From assembly GCA_004154925.1 (NCBI GenBank), contig QJNS01000336.1:1-64000 (forward strand): 64,000 nucleotides of DNA, read 5' to 3'. The first letter of the stretch is position 1. The number at the start of each line of letters is the position of its first letter. The notes under the pieces are model-generated. The model was not told the origin of the DNA. It searched no databases and saw only the letters and a program-made list of their open reading frames with translations. The DNA comes from Monosporascus cannonballus (Eukaryota; Ascomycota; Sordariomycetes; Xylariales). A program made the position numbers and the translations under genes. Below are positions 1 through 12,100 of this stretch, piece by piece.

Positions 1-984
1 CCCCAAAAAAAAAACGAGCTGCGTACGTCGTCATTCTTCAATCAGAAAGTCTAGGTACCTAAGTCTGCTTCGTAGGTAGTACGGGACCGGATAACACGGG
101 CATCCGATGCGGCGCTGGTGCGTCTTTATTTAAGCAGTGGTTGTAGTAAGCGGGTACTTACTTCCTGGAGTTGGCCGAAGTAGCACGCCTCCCAAGTACC
201 TCGGTAGCTCCCCCGCTCGTTCCTCTACTTATGTAAGTTACCGCATACCTCAAAAAGAAAAGTGGAGTTGCTTGTTCGACGTATCACGGGTCAACAGTTC
301 CCAATCAGATACGCCGCCATATAACACAAACACCTACCGGTAGTATGCTTATACTCATGCTTCTTTAAGGTTGATACTGTCTAACTATCTGCCTATCGTT
401 AGGTACCTAGTTTATCGCTTGATATGTTTCTTGCAAATTCACCGGTAAGGATGACGCACACTACCTAGACACACAACAAGAACCCGTTTCGCTCGGGAAG
501 TCAGGCACGACCAGGACATCATGATCGGATATCATTCCTCATGCTTTCGGCCCCATCCATTCCAATCTTCACAAATCAGATAAGGATGAGCTCCTCGGTG
601 GGAATTGTGTTGATGCGAAGACATTCCTTCTTTCTCATAGCGAGGGGATCAATGGTAAAGATGGGTCACATGCATGCAGAAGAGAGCCAAAACGTTGATA
701 TATAACAGTTATATTAAATCGCGAGCGGTAGAACTAGAAGACAGTTGGTTCTATTTCATTCAGAGCCAGTGACCCTTAACGTTGATGGTAATACAATTGG
801 TGACGCCGCCAGACCACCGTAATCGAAGGAGACTCGTTCATGTCTCATTAGCATGTCATCGGAGATACCTCCTCAAAAACCTGCACCTGCCAGCATCAAG
901 CAAGTTTTCCCGTCGGTCCTTCGATCGGGGGCCGTTTAGTGCAAAGCTGTACAGTTTTGTTTGAAATAAGGGGTTCAACCCCTT
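1..984. other. Intergenic, no gene seen
   Basis: No open frame with a credible start, codon pattern or recognisable family appears on either strand. A short self-complementary stretch (GGGGTTCAACCCC near 970-982) lies just past the stop codon of the Stf2-like gene on the minus strand; it may sit in that gene's 3' untranslated region, but nothing shows a function. Confidence 0.5.
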
Positions 985-1802
985 TTAGAAGTCCTTGTTG
1001 CTTGTCTCGTCCGCCGAACTGCCCGCGCTAGAGGCAGAGTCCGTCTTGGTGAAGGAGTCATCCTCGAGCTCGGGGCCGTGAACCTTCTCCTCGAAGACGG
1101 GCTCGGGTTCGTTGAACTCGAATTTGGTCTTGAAGTCCATCAGGTGGTTGGAGTAGCCGCTACTGTTGGAGCGGCGACGGGCATTGGCAAAGTTGAATTG
1201 CTCATCAACGATCTCGTCACCCATTCCGCCCCTGAGCATAGGTTAGTATAAAGCCTGATAACTACTTATGTTATACGTGGAAGTTGAGAGACGACAAATG
1301 ACACGTGCCAACAGAAGCGGGAGGCTGCCGATTCAATGGGGTGGGGGGGGGGAGAATATATGGTGACTTACCAGTTAGCCTTGCCTGCACCGTTCTTCTT
1401 GGTCTTTTTGGGGTCAACGCCCTCGAAGCCATTCTTGGCGAAGAACTTGGGAAGGTGCTCATGGTGATGGGCTGTGCCGTCGGCAACGGCAGTGTGATCC
1501 TTGTCGTTGAATTTGTGAGATCGAGTCACTGCAAGTAATACCACGTTAGTACATACGCATACAAAGTTGCGAGTCAAAGCAACAACACAGTTCCCGGGGC
1601 TTTTAAGCATGATAACATGTTAAGGAAGTGTAAATGAGGCAACGACCATGAAAGGCTACTCCTTAATGGCGAAGGGGCGGGATGGATACGAATGGGCTCA
1701 AGAGGTCTCAAGGATACGCATCGTAAGGGATCAATGCGTAATCATGCGGGGAAGACGGCAGATCTATGAAGGTGAAACTTAGGAGGTGGAGGGAGCCTTA
1801 CT
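985..1802 (-). CDS. Stf2-like small hydrophilin, start codon split by an intron
   Basis: Three coding exons on the minus strand: the single base A at 1802, then 1528-1372, then 1231-985 (405 nt, 134 aa). The first intron (1801-1529) begins GTAAGG and ends TTGCAG after a TACTAAC branch site; A joins TG to form ATG, giving MTRSHKFND. The second intron (1371-1232) begins GTAAGT, ends CAG and rejoins in phase to give NGAGKANWGGMGDEI. This matches the yeast Stf2 pattern: MTR start, a lysine-rich patch, then a K-x-G-x-GKxNWG-x-x-GDE core. Stf2 was described as a mitochondrial ATP synthase stabilising factor and later as a hydrophilin protecting against desiccation stress. The C-terminal half is acidic and serine-rich, with no membrane segment. 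A leader rich in C and T precedes 1802. Family assignment is good; the exact cellular role here is inferred. Confidence 0.8.
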
Positions 1803-3848
1803 GTTGAATTAGAGTTGTGAGTATTTCGAGCTGGATGTCAATGGGTTTGGAGACGACTCAAGATCGAATGCCGGGATGGAATTCGATATGGGAAGGATGG
1901 GAGAACCTAGTCGAGGTTGTTTGTGATGAGAGGAAGATATGGAGGATGGGGGATGGAGCTTGAGGTTGATGATATGCGGAAGAAAGGGAGAAGTGGGGTC
2001 AAGTATTCGTGTGTATGTAAGTCAAGGTCGGATTGGACGTATTTGTAGAGTTGGAGTCGCAGTTGAGGTGAAGGAGGGTGGTGTAGAGTGTCTAATGGAC
2101 GGGGTGGGATTTATTATATGGGAGGAGCTGGGGAGCTGCCCCCTTTCGAAAAAGGGTTCGGGGCGTCGATTCGACTGAAGCGGCTGGCAGCAAGTGATTA
2201 CCATACATAGCAGATGGGTCAACAATCGAAAGTATCCGAGATAGACGGCTTGCGTTTGAATGGGCATGTATTAGATGATCTCCAGCTTTGGAAACAATTA
2301 GAGTAATGGTTAACAGTCGCGTGACCTCTCTATGTGCGCAATCCCCAAGACGGACCACCAAGTCGAACCACGAATGGCCTGGTCGAAGATCGCGTGTTGC
2401 CCCAGATTATCTGGGTAGAGTAAATGAACCCCCCCGGCCCCGGTGCTGCGTGTCATGCCCCCGGTAGTCGCGGTTAGCTACGAAAAGTACCCCAATTCAA
2501 CTTACGTTAAATAAATTGGGGCTCAGATTGACTGCATGGACTTGTTATGGCTCTGCGACATTTGTCGAGATTAGAGTCGTGTGTTACAGTGCGGCCACTT
2601 CCTAAGGACAGCAATTCAACCCCCATTCGCTTGAAAATGCCGTGGTCGGTGTTGGTTCGTATACCGTTGCTCAATTTGGAAGTATCGAGACAGATAACTC
2701 TGCTGAAGCCGACTACAGTAGGATGGAAATGTCTCGAACCTTCGCAGCTCTCACACCTGAATCATAAGGTATTATTACTAGTACAAGGTACGAAACGAGA
2801 ACGAAACAAGGCGCCAATGCAGGTTTATGTCACGAGCCCCGCTGCCTCAGTCCCCTTGAATCGATGTACCGTTAGCACGCATTGGCAGTTGCGGGGAAAT
2901 CTCCACTTAGCAATGTCCATTGGGTGATTCGTGCCATTGCTTGACTTATCGGACCTCGCCGGGTCAGGCAATTGTCCAATTGGCCATCGACGAGTATATT
3001 TAGTGTAAGAAGAAGGGCTCGTCAAGGATCACTTCATTCCAGACATCATGAATACTGAATAATCTCGTAGTCATCTCCTCCCTAATAGATCACGGTCAGC
3101 TCCTTCGTTTCCCTTCTTGCGAGAGATAGTGACGGCATCCTGTGCCTGGATAGAGGAAGCGGTTGGAACATGAATCGGGGTCTTGGCCATAAGGGTCTAG
3201 ACCCTTAGGGGTAACTTACCTATTCAACCTCAGCTTTTTGGTGGTTTACTTCCAGGGACCACCTGGTCCTGACACGAACAACTGACAGCCAGCCGAAATC
3301 CGGCTGTTTGCCAAGGAAACTGTGTTGGGAACATGTGCTCAGTAGCGGGGTGCCTACTCTATGCACTGTCCCCATTTTGACTTTGAGGGCCTGAGAGGCC
3401 CGATTTCGGAGAATGCACTCCCACTGACCATTACCTAAGCTACAGCACAATAGGTGCCCACGCTGCTCTGTATGTCTGTCTGCCGCAATCGGAGCTGATA
3501 CGAAACGAAAAGTACCGGAGAAATGCGCATCGAATCGATATCGAGGCTACCAATCCTACTTTTTCAATTAACGTTCGTCGTTTAAATAATCCAACAGCTC
3601 CGCTTCTCCCGCAAAGGGCCCTTGTGGGCCCGTAAACCTATTTGTCATCTCCAAGAGTCGTTGTCGCCTTAAGTTGACAGCCCCTCCATAATCCCATCTT
3701 CTGACTTTCAATCCAAGAGGTTACCCGCCATCGAGCGTCACCGCCACCGCCGCTCCACGATACCCTGACCAGTTCGATTGTTTCCTTGACGGACCAACAT
3801 AGCCTGAACTCGTCGAGACACGAGAAACGAACGCGCCTTTACTCCACC
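1803..3848. other. Divergent promoter region between Stf2-like gene and DRE2
   Basis: About 2 kb between two divergently transcribed genes. The first ~150 bases are pyrimidine-rich on the minus strand and look like the 5' leader of the Stf2-like gene. The last ~200 bases before 3849 are CT-rich on the plus strand and look like the DRE2 leader. Open frames in between (for example 2547-2927) have no family resemblance or conserved motif, so I do not call genes. Confidence 0.45.
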
Positions 3849-5110
3849 ATGTCACCCTCGTTTGTGAGCATCGACAACACCCCTGATTTCTCCGCTCCGT
3901 CCTCCCAGCCGACTCGGAATGGCTCATCTGCTGCGAGGACCCTCCTCCTGGCCCCACCAAGCATCGCTTCTCATGAAGAGAAGCTGCGCGCTGTCCTCGC
4001 TACGCACGACCGATCCGTCACGGACTTGCAGATGCTCGATCGACTTTCCGCCGGTCTCGTAAATCTGCCCGATGCCACTTATGACTTGATCCTAGTTTTG
4101 ACAGACGCCGATGGCACTCGAGCCGAGTCGGCCCTACTTCTCAACCGTGATGTCTTCGGAAAGGTCGTCCCGTCGCTCAAGGTCGGCGGTAAGCTCCAAG
4201 CTCAAGATGGGTCTTTAACACAAGGCAGCCAGACGGCAGAGGCTCGAGAAGCCTTGCTGGCCGGTCTGACACCCAGCGCCGATGGCTTCACGAGGCCAGA
4301 TGACGGGGCAGGGGATGCGGTTCCCCTGAAGTTAGGATTTGGCAAGAACAAGAAAAAGAGCACCGCCGGTCCCGCCGTCTCTAACGTTACAGTGCACCAG
4401 GCGAACGGAAACGACGCCAACCTCAATATCGTACCGCCGGCAGTCAAGCCTGCCGGTGTTGGTTTCGTGGATTTGAGCGATGACTTTGGCGTTCCGGGGG
4501 ATGACGATGAATTGATCGACGAAGATACCCTCTTGACGGAAGAAGATCTGAACAGGCCCCTAGCGATTCGTATGTTCTACAACACCTAGACCCACGGTGT
4601 TCGATGCTGACTGACCCGACAGCTGCGGAATGTATCCCGAGGAGCAAGCGACGGCGCGCTTGTAAGGACTGTACTTGTGGGCTCGCGGAGAGGCTTGCCG
4701 CCGAAGATGCGGCGAAGAGAGCGGACGCGGATGCCAAGCTTCAGACACTGAAGCTTGGTGCGGATGACCTCACTGAGGTAGATTTCACAGTCCAGGGGAA
4801 GGTCGGGTCATGTGGAAACTGTAAGCTCCTGAAACCTAGCCTACCCTTCTCACAGCAAATGACTAACCCGGATGTTGTAGGTGCCTTGGGCGATGCGTTC
4901 AGGTGCGACGGCTGTCCGTATATCGGCGTAAGTAACCTCTTGGTTCACAGACTGTGTTTCCATAACCCCCTAGCACATCCCATACAACGCACTGTCTCTA
5001 GATTACCGCCTGACTCGTTCCTGGGCGTTCGCTAACTCGAGTTGTTACAGATGCCGGCGTTCAAACCAGGAGAGGAGGTCAGATTGGTGAACAACCATGT
5101 GCAGCTATAA
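3849..5110 (+). CDS. dre2: DRE2/anamorsin, cytosolic Fe-S cluster assembly protein
   Basis: Four exons: 3849-4569, 4623-4820, 4881-4927 and 5051-5110 (1026 nt, 341 aa), all phases agreeing. Dre2 binds Fe-S clusters and receives electrons from the diflavin reductase Tah18 early in the cytosolic iron-sulfur assembly pathway; it acts in cytosol and mitochondrial intermembrane space. The N-terminal ~170 residues are the methyltransferase-like fold, followed by an acidic linker ending near [20 protein letters not shown]. Motif A has cysteines about 244, 254, 257 and 259 (CKDCTCG); motif B is the twin C-x2-C at about 304/307 and 315/318 (CGNC...CDGCPYIG). The protein ends [16 protein letters not shown], typical of the family. 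The start is ATG 3849, in a strong CACCATG context. The first motif-A gap is nine residues. Introns are 53, 60 and 123 nt. Confidence 0.95.
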
Positions 5111-5514
5111 GCACAGGTATGGGGGGAATATGAGATACAATTGCATTGCCTCATGATCCGGGTAGGCTGGAGAGAGATACACCCTAAATGAGGAATAAAT
5201 GTACAGTGCCTTTGGCGTATACATTTCCGCCTTCACAGTAAGAAACAGCCCGTGATTACACGCATAGGCTGGTTGAGTATGGCGTTAGCTGACAGGGATT
5301 CTATGAGGCTCGGCGACAAAGTTAACCAGAGGGCAATGAAAGGCTGTGCCCATATACCATCTACCTGCGTACGGGTTCGGGGCTTCTGGGGGGATTTGGA
5401 GGTGCACTAGGTGGAATACGGTAATGCACGTATCATTTCATAACTCATTTCAGAAAAACTTCGGAGATAATGAAGGCTTTGCCATATGGCGGTAGCCAGC
5501 GACCACTACCAGTG
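5111..5514. other. Short convergent intergenic region
   Basis: Lies between the 3' ends of DRE2 (+) and the small minus-strand gene at 5515-5882. No gene, repeat or clear terminator structure was seen. Confidence 0.5.
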
Positions 5515-5882
5515 TCAAAAAGGACTTACTCCCCCCTGCGCTATCTTACAAACACCTGTCGTACCGTAGTATACACAGGGTCTGCTTCGTACAGCGAAAT
5601 TCACAGAACCCACTCCAGCCCCTGAGTAGCGGGTCCGGAGCCTCGAGATCTCGCAGGCGAGCTTCTCGACCGCGTCCCTGAATTCCATCATGTCCTCCTC
5701 GGTGTACTGGTAGGTACGCTGCGAGGTGTTTGTGGATCCGGGATGTATAAACGAGAAGAGCGGGCGGTCATGGTGCGGGTTACCATAACATCGGGATCCG
5801 TAGACGAAGCGGCATGTGATGGCTGCTCGGTTGTTGGCCCCTGGGAGCCCGTTGCGTTGTCGGCGGTGCGTTCGGTAGACAT
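5515..5882 (-). CDS. Small orphan protein, two exons
   Basis: Proposed exons 5882-5784 and 5718-5515 (303 nt, 100 aa). The intron begins GTAACC and ends CCTCGCAG, and the phase is 0 on both sides. It joins a Ser/Thr-rich N-terminus (MSTERTADNATGSQG) to a short charged helix (TEEDMMEFRDAVEKLACEI) that looks coding. I do not recognise the protein. There is no signal peptide or membrane segment. The downstream boundary is uncertain: a GTAAGTCC donor-like site sits just before the stop at 5515, so a further exon is possible. An alternative reading as one 199-codon frame without splicing gives an implausible N-terminus and was rejected. Confidence 0.4.
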
Positions 5883-6258
5883 TATGTCCTCGAGTGATAT
5901 CGTACAATAGTGGTGGATTGTTGCACTGATGATGGGTGTGTGGGTGTTTCAACGGAGGAGATATGTTTCGCCGGTGGCTGATATAAGAAAGAAAAAGGGG
6001 GGAGAGGAATGGATCTAGTCTGTAATTAGGGGGGGCTGTACGCGCGGGGGTGAGAGGGTGCCATAGGTGAATCACCAAACAAACCCGCCTTGACCCATTG
6101 GACTTGTGAAGCACTTATAGACCTCGGTCAATAACTCTCAATCTAAGCAAACAACCTTTCAGCCGCAACTTTCTCCAGAGGTCTTCCTATAAATCATGGT
6201 GGAACTACTACCCTATGCGAAAGCAAGAGCATCCAGAGTATCAATCTGTACACGGGCC
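5883..6258. other. Promoter region of the small orphan gene
   Basis: About 375 bases upstream of the orphan gene and downstream of the broken coiled-coil gene. On the minus strand it is rich in C and T and reads as an untranslated leader. No gene was seen. Confidence 0.4.
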
Positions 6259-6980
6259 CTATTTGCGAGAAAGCGATTCTCGGAGGAGTAGGCGCCCTGC
6301 CTCGGCGGACTCCAGGTGCTGCTTCATCTGCTGCTCCAGTGTCGAGTACTTGCCCTTCAACTGGCTATTCTCCGCCGTGATCTTCTAGATCTCCGACTTC
6401 AAGGCCCTGACTTCTCCCTCCAAGGTCATCTTCTCAGCTAGTTTACCAACATCAGACCTCTTGTCCCCTGCGATCTTCTTGATATCATCCTTAATAGCCA
6501 TCGCCTCTTCCTCCAGGACTTCGTGATCATGCTGTAGACCCCAAATTTTGGATTTCTGTACTGTGACTTCGTTCACGCAATCCGAGGCGAGTCGCTGGGC
6601 GCCGAAGATGTTTTCGTCTATGTGCCGATGCTCGGCTCTGAGCCTGTCGAGCCTTGGCTGAGGAGAGGTGGAATTGGCCGCTTGCTGACGCGCATCGATC
6701 ATCCTCTGCGCGAGCTCACCCTTAAGAGCCTTAAGATCATCGCTGCGCGCCTTGAATTCCTCCCTGACCATGATGAGAGCTGTCTGTCGTGGACGAGTGA
6801 GCTTGGTCTGTGAACGACATGGGGCATACTAACCGCAGCCTGAGAAATCGCGGAGGTGATGGGACGAACATGAGACGAAGGAATGTGGGACGTCTTCGGG
6901 GCCTTTCGGTTCTCTGAATCTGCCTCGTCGTGGGCGGGACGCTTGGTAGATGCCACTTTGTCTTCTAGTGTCGAAGGCAT
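6259..6980 (-). pseudogene. Coiled-coil protein gene interrupted by an in-frame TAG
   Basis: Exon 6980-6834 starts MPSTLEDKVASTKRPAHDE and is basic and serine-rich. An intron (6833-6784, GTTAGT...GACAG) joins it in phase to 6783-6259. The second exon encodes a charged helix: LKALKGELAQRMIDARQQ, a middle section, then LEGEVRALKSEI. A TAG at 6387-6385 stops translation after 181 aa. Beyond it the same frame continues in convincing coiled-coil sequence for 41 more codons (KITAENSQLKGKYSTLEQQM...) to a TAG at 6261-6259. The simplest reading is a CAG (Gln) changed to TAG. CpA-to-TpA is the direction favoured by repeat-induced point mutation, but one site proves nothing. The truncated 181-aa product could still be made. 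I cannot name the family; a cytoskeletal or chromosome-associated coiled coil is possible. Confidence 0.5.
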
Positions 6981-7699
6981 CTTTTTCTCGGTAGTGTTGC
7001 TACCACGGGCATCCGTTGTGTAGCCAGATGGTGTGGCGTCTTCCGATTCGGTGTCACCCTGAGCGGGATTGGTAGATCGGGTGAGACTGCGCGAACAGGT
7101 AGGGCAAATAGACGTAGTGTGAGAGACGAGCTTCGGGACGCGGAGTGATTAGGGGGGCGAGGTAACAGGAAACAGAAGAAAGAGGGATCAAGCTCTCTAA
7201 GAGTGGGGGTTCTCAGGGGAAAAGAGATGGAGCTAATTATGATACGTGGATGGTATCTAGGTAGATACAGTACAGGCGGAGGCGAACGAAGCGGGAAGGC
7301 GGACTCAGAAATTTGGAAGTGCTTTGCTCAATCGCATGGACCTCACAAGGAGAGAGCTAGTATAACACTCACAGTAGGCGCCTCCCTCCCTAATGTCGTA
7401 TAATTAGGCATTTAATACCGTGCTCCAGGCAGAAAGTACCTAACATCACGTATCCCTACATGCCATGGTAGACGGGAAAGGTGATGAAACCATCAAAGTT
7501 CCCTACGTGAGAAATCCGTGAACGCTGCTGCCATTTCAACCTCACAAACTTGCCCGCCGGGTGATCAAGGCCACGTGAAAAACCGACGAACCTCTTCATG
7601 TCCTGCTCGGCAAACGTGATAGACGATACCTCGCGGCTGAGATTGCTCCTCACAAGCCGAACCTGAACGGGCCAGCAACGGAATATAGAAGGACCAAAC

Positions 7700-7721
7700 A
7701 TAGATAGATAGATAGATAGAT
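7700..7721. repeat. GATA tetranucleotide microsatellite
   Basis: Five tandem TAGA/GATA units in an intergenic region. It would be a likely length-polymorphic marker between strains. Confidence 0.9.
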
Positions 7722-9028
7722 CAGGGATTCAGAGGTCAAGTGACGCCCCTTGGTCACATACCTGAAGCTCACTGCTGCGAAGTTTGGATTCTCTGATCAT
7801 TCATCATTACCGGGCCACGTGCTGTCTAGCGTGATGCGGATGCGAGCCCCCTTTTCCCATACCGATAGTGGCTGTTCACACGAGACGAGCCGGATTCCGG
7901 CCATGCAAGTATATCCAAGCAGGTGTCTTCACTATTCCGCCTACCCCTTTATCTCCTTTCCCTAGGGAATCCTCGCAACCGGCTCTCTGTAACCACAACA
8001 GGACACAACTCCGGCGAAAGCACGCCAGGACATCCTATCCTCGCAAACAGACTAGCCAGGCCAGGTAACTTGCCCCTTTCGCTCTATCCGCCCATATATA
8101 AAGCCCAAATTACTCCTACGTCAACCGCATCACCCCTCGCCTCGTAGACTCTGTATGCATGCTCAGCTCAGCCCAGCTCAGTTTAGTCTTCTCGCGTCAG
8201 AGGTCCCGAAGCACGGAGCGAGACCTTAAGACTGGAATCTCTACTGTATCAAGTCCTACCTCCCGCTACCTCTTCCGGATGTACTTGGTAGGCCTCGATA
8301 TGGACAGGATATACAATGTTATACGACGTGAGGTTAACCGAGGAATTGAAGTGCTTCCTTTCCTGGCACAGTGTATATATGATACGATGAGATAACTAGA
8401 CAAGAACGCCGCGCTTCTTGGGCGATCCAGTACCCAACCCATAACGACGCGATCCAGGGCGAGTCTACGGGTTTCCCCTCTCTATACGCCAGAGTAGTCT
8501 GAGGTCTCGAAAATTGACACGCGGAAAGGAAACATGGGGCATTAGAATCACTGCTATGGGAAATTACAGGTGTATATTAAGGCTTACATAAAGGTGTATC
8601 TACTATTGAGGCATCTTTTCCTCGTCCATTCAAATTTGTGAGCAAAAGCATCATATCATATCGTACCGTATCACTGTCCTCTCGCCCTCCCTCCCCTCCA
8701 CCCCCAACCGTGGGGTGGGTTACTTAGAGCTCAGGTCCCTCCCAAATATGTAGGGGGTTAATTGCTTTTTTCCGACAATCACGCACGCCTAAGAGTTAAA
8801 CGAGAGAATAGAACATACTCGCTGGTCGTATGGTGCCTCAAGCCGTTTCGTCCAGTCTTAGTGGTATAAACTCGACCGCGGGCGTAGCCTCCGGAGGCAA
8901 GCCCTACTCCCTCTTTCCCGAGCGCGGTGATTATTCTGCACATAGAAATCTCGAAGACGCCGGCGGTTTTTTCCCGAGTGGATACAAGCCAGCCTCCGAG
9001 GCTGACCTCGCGTGGCTTGAACTTGGAA

Positions 9029-9051
9029 GCCGAGTGGCCGAGTGGCCGAGT
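9029..9051. repeat. Tandem 8-mer GCCGAGTG, nearly three copies
   Basis: Two exact copies and seven bases of a third lie about 110 bases past the stop codon of the Boi gene, probably in or near its 3' untranslated region. No function is evident. Confidence 0.8.
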
Positions 9052-9157
9052 AAAGAAGCCGTCTTGTTTAAATGTAATAGGGTGACCTGCAGGAACCAAG
9101 AAAGAATATAGAGGATAGCGGGAGACGCCGTCTCAAGAAATTAGACTAATTGGGCTA

Positions 9158-12100
9158 TCAAGCGGTCTGCGGCGACGACGGATTGTCGCCCTTCAGAAGA
9201 CTCAACTTCCCAAGACCCGAGATAGCACTATCGACCTCGCCGAACGAGATGCCAAGACCCTCCTTCTCGTCGTCATTGTCAGCGCCGTTCTCGACCTTCT
9301 CATCAACGTTCATTAGGGCAGGAGGTCGATGATGCATGGCGCGCGCCTTCGCGAGAGAGATGGTCTTTTGCTGATACGTGGACGTCATCGGTTGAGTGTC
9401 ATCGCGGTCGATGGTAGCCTTTACTAATGCCGCCATCCAAGCACGTCCTAGCTGTAGGTTCGGGACCGCAAAGTAGTGAACCATAGGCTTAGTGAAGTTG
9501 ACCGCTTTGGTCAGTCCGGCGCGTGGCGGTACAAGCTTGAAAATAAACACCGAGTCGGTACCTTTCTCAACACCCCCGGCGTCATTGTCTGTATGTATAG
9601 CTAGATTGCTGTCTGCTGGCGTGATCGGGGTGTTACTAGCCCCCGTCAACGTGGCATGCAATCCCTGGAGTTTTTCGTTGTCGGCGGCAAGCACGCGATG
9701 GAACGAGATATCGATTAGGCCTTTCTCCTCCACGTCATCCTCTGAGTAGTAGTATGAGAGACGTCGACCCTTCAAGACGAAGAAACGAGGTTTCCACGTC
9801 GTCATGAGGTGGGAGCTCTTCTTCTTCATCCAGCCGCTGTAATCCGCATCTTTGACAGCCTCCCTTGGACCTACCTTCAAGAGACCCTGCTGATAAGCGC
9901 TCGTGTCTTTCTTGGTCTTCTTGCCACTCTTGCGACTGCTCGTAGTCGTTGCAGAGAGAGGGCTCTTTGCCGTGCCGGGAGATTCGAGTTCGAAGCTCGG
10001 ACCAGCCGAGGGAGTACTGGAGCGTGGCGACTCTTTCACCGAGGCATCGGTTGGGGATCCCAACTTGGTACGTTCATTCCGCGTTACGGCGTCCGAGATG
10101 GCCCGCAAACCACCGAAACCAGCGATCTGGGCCGCGGGTCTAGAAAACCAGTCCCCATGCACGGCTTGCCGATTCGATGGCGAGGTTGGCGACGCATTGC
10201 CCTCGTCAAGTTTTGTGACGGTGGGGGATACACTGTCTGCCGCAGAACCTTTTGTCTGGCCAGAAGCCGTGCGTCGGTGGTCTACGGAGAGACCGTGGTA
10301 TTTCTGGGCAGTGCCCGAAACGAGGGAAGCGGGTTTGGCTGAATCCATACTCCCGTATCTCGATTGTCTCGTCGTTGCAGTCGCGCTTCGCACACGCTGC
10401 TGTTCTGCGTAGCTTGAGTTTCGTGAATGACCAGTAGTGCTATCGCGCTTCTTAAGTACGTTCCGCTGTTTGCGACCATCAACCTCGGTGCCAGAGAAGT
10501 AGCCGCGGTCTGGGTTCCCTGAGGGCTGTTGGAGAAGATCTGGATTAGAAGCGGTGACAATGTCCTCGAAGCCTGTTGATGAGAGGGGTCGGGGGGCTGT
10601 TGCGGCACTACCCATTGTCCAGTTACGGTCAAATGATGGCTGCTTTTTGTGAGTTGCCCCTTCAGTCAGCGGAAACGTCCCGGATGATATTATCTTAGAT
10701 GTCCCAGCATTCACTGGAGTCGATCCTCCAATCGACCCTCTAAGCCGATAGTCAGTCGATGAATGGCGGCGCGAATGGTGAAGGTCTCGGACGGAAGCTG
10801 CCGAAGGTCTCTTCTGATGAGCGATGAGAGTGTCCTGAAGCTGCGTGGGTGAGAGGGGACTGGTAGAAGTCATGCCTTCTAGCTTAGGTGTTTGGGATAA
10901 ACGCTTTGAGTGGGCTGACGAAGATGGCCTTTCGCCTGCATGGGGAAATCTGTGCGTGGAGTTGGTCAAAGTATTGGCCCTGCTCCTGATTCTCACGTCT
11001 CTCGAGTCCTCTGACCCGGCATCGCTAAAGGTCTGCGTGTTTCGTCTCGTTGCCACTCCGTGCTCATTTACTTCATCCTGCAGACCCTTGATCTTCTGCC
11101 ATGTCTTTAGCCGTCGACCGACAGATCCAAGATCGAACGCCTTGAGGAACAATGACGACTGGTCCATTCCCAACAGTACTTCACCGGCGATTTCTTGATC
11201 CCGGAATACCTCGCAGTGCTTCTTCTCTACACCAGCCGTAAAAAGGTACTCAGCGACCTGGTCGGCGCTCCAAGCCTCGACCTCCGCCCTGGTATGCGGA
11301 ACCTCTTCTTCTTCATCGGTCTCTTCGCCCTGAATGTAGGAAAGTCGATCATGCACGTGGGAACTGTATTCGCTACTTGAATCGGTAGTCGCGTTGAGTA
11401 CGCTGATATTCGGAGCCAAGTGCAAGTCGGTAATATGTTCGTCAATGACTGTCAACGTCTCATGGAGAACCGGATTGTCCCGGTTCTGGGATTGAAGACG
11501 CTGCGAATCCTCGAGTATGCTGGCGATGGAATTGCTCTTGCTCGCCGGGAGAGCTGCGGCGGCAGGGCTCGGCTTACTCTCTATCGTGGCAGAACTTAAA
11601 GGCAGGGTTACAGGATTAGACTCGACAGGAAGCGCAGATGTTGCAACATGCGAAGCCGAACCACGGCCCACGGCTGTAGTAGTGTTTGATGCGGGCGGTT
11701 CATATCGGGCTAGGACTCCGTTGGCCGAAGATGGCGGAGTCGCGGTCGGGTTCGGTGTAATCGATGGCGGCGAAGCAGCGCCTTTCGGGGCCGGGCGTGT
11801 ATATACTGTGCAACTCATCAGCACGGCGCGTCCATCTGGTGACGTAGATAGGAACTAGGTCCTGGATGAGAGGTACCTTCCGGAAACAATCCACTATTCC
11901 CATTAGCCATGTGGCGGCCTAGAAACCACCCATCACCAAACTCATCGTCTCGCTCGATCAACTCTACACGGTCGCCTTTCGCCAAGCTCAGCTCGTCGGA
12001 GCTCCTGGCTTGGAAATCATCTGCACATTTCGCCAAGTTAGTCAAACCGATATCGAGCAGGGACACCAGAACACGTCCGAGCACGAGGATGAATGGCCAT

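Larger units (their letters stand above)
6981..9157. other. Gene-poor 2.2 kb with simple repeats
   Basis: Contains the presumed promoter of the broken coiled-coil gene and the 3' flank of the Boi gene. A minus-strand frame at 7701-7456 reads plausibly in places but has no recognisable domain. Two simple repeats are listed separately. Nothing else can be supported. Confidence 0.4.

Noticed and set aside
969..983. GGGGTTCAACCCC resembling a tRNA T-arm
   Set aside because: The loop is too short for a T-loop, and no acceptor, D-arm or anticodon stem can be folded around it; no tRNA was found in the window.
5515..6114. Single unspliced 199-codon protein
   Set aside because: The N-terminal half reads like translated untranslated leader (His/Pro/Leu-rich); a two-exon model with a proper ATG fits better.
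9903..10412. 169-codon plus-strand frame inside the Boi gene
   Set aside because: Shadow of the long Boi exon in the opposite strand; no family resemblance or independent start context.
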